Source: Amyelois transitella (Eukaryota; Arthropoda; Insecta; Lepidoptera; Pyralidae). Taken from it: a DNA stretch of 64,000 bases. The notes beneath the pieces are model-generated. The model was not told the DNA's origin, searched no databases, and worked only from the letters and a program-made list of their open reading frames with translations. The DNA lies in contig NC_083534.1 of NCBI RefSeq assembly GCF_032362555.1, positions 3,271,001 to 3,335,000 of the forward strand. The letters run 5' to 3'. How positions within the stretch are numbered: position 1 is the stretch's first letter; each line of letters starts with the position of its first letter. A program made the translations under genes and the position numbers. Positions 63,860 through 64,000 of the stretch are shown here, in pieces.

Positions 63860-64000
63860 ATAATTTTTTGAATATTTTCTTTCATTATAAATTAAGTAAT
63901 TCATCATCATTATTCTCCTGTTAAAATTTAATCATCGCTTAGTAGGTACAAGAGAGTTTTTCATGTCGTAATGACCGTCTGACGTCCAGGTATAAATCTC
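63860..64000. other. window end, no gene seen
   Basis: AT-rich sequence after exon D. Confidence 0.4.

Noticed and set aside
1..64000. CRISPR arrays, operons, bacterial or viral gene clusters
   Set aside because: Repeats are dispersed or satellite-type, genes have introns, and nothing bacterial or viral was recognised.

Overview
This is a eukaryotic window, almost certainly from a moth or butterfly (Lepidoptera). The evidence is a 14-exon chaperonin gene of insect type, ZAD-type C2H2 zinc-finger exons (an arthropod family), AT-rich introns with GT-AG boundaries, an irritans/cecropia-like mariner, and a very high density of lepidopteran-style short repeats. No prokaryotic, organellar, rRNA or CRISPR feature was seen. 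tRNA-like sequences occur only as SINE heads.

Layout. Positions 1-19000 contain no gene I can support; they are layers of short interspersed repeats. Around 19011-19330 there is a candidate minus-strand promoter and first exon. 19843-21167 is a mariner element with an intact transposase. 21820-22234 looks like the promoter and first exon of a plus-strand THAP-domain gene. 22771-23284 is a 220-bp inverted repeat with a 74-bp spacer whose arms I read as identical. 23682-23845 is an unidentified coding-type exon. 24264-28787 is a 5'-truncated, otherwise nearly intact non-LTR retrotransposon on the minus strand. 28983-35838 is a six-exon minus-strand gene for a 603-residue secreted protein of unknown function. 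38503-53464 is the complete minus-strand gene for the eta subunit of the cytosolic chaperonin CCT/TRiC (543 aa, 14 coding exons), with introns full of retroposons, MITEs and satellites. Divergent from it, 54079-63826 is a plus-strand locus with one exon for the first half of a ZAD domain, followed by four large tandem exons. Each of the four begins in the same splice phase with the second half of a ZAD, carries about 9-11 C2H2 fingers and has its own stop; three have a canonical poly(A) signal. This is best explained as one gene with alternative 3'-terminal exons.

Repeat names used below. 'HT repeat' is a roughly 260-bp family that starts with a small hairpin (GTGCCG...CGGCAC) and ends in a (TATG)n tail, with about 40 copies here. 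'tRNA-SINE' is a family with pol III box A and box B. 'CGA repeat' and 'CGB repeat' are families ending in gcgggcacagct and gcgggcggcctct. 'GT repeat' is a second TATG-tailed family containing tggcaagtggaaag.

Main points of interest: the ZAD zinc-finger alternative-exon array; the identical-arm inverted repeat; direct evidence (target-site duplications of 5-11 bp and 5' truncation) that the HT repeat moves by retroposition; HT insertions touching splice signals of two genes; a start codon of the CCT eta gene isolated on its own exon; and the unrecognised secreted protein with dibasic cleavage-type sites. All coordinates and translations were read by eye; family calls rest on remembered family motifs and no database search was run.
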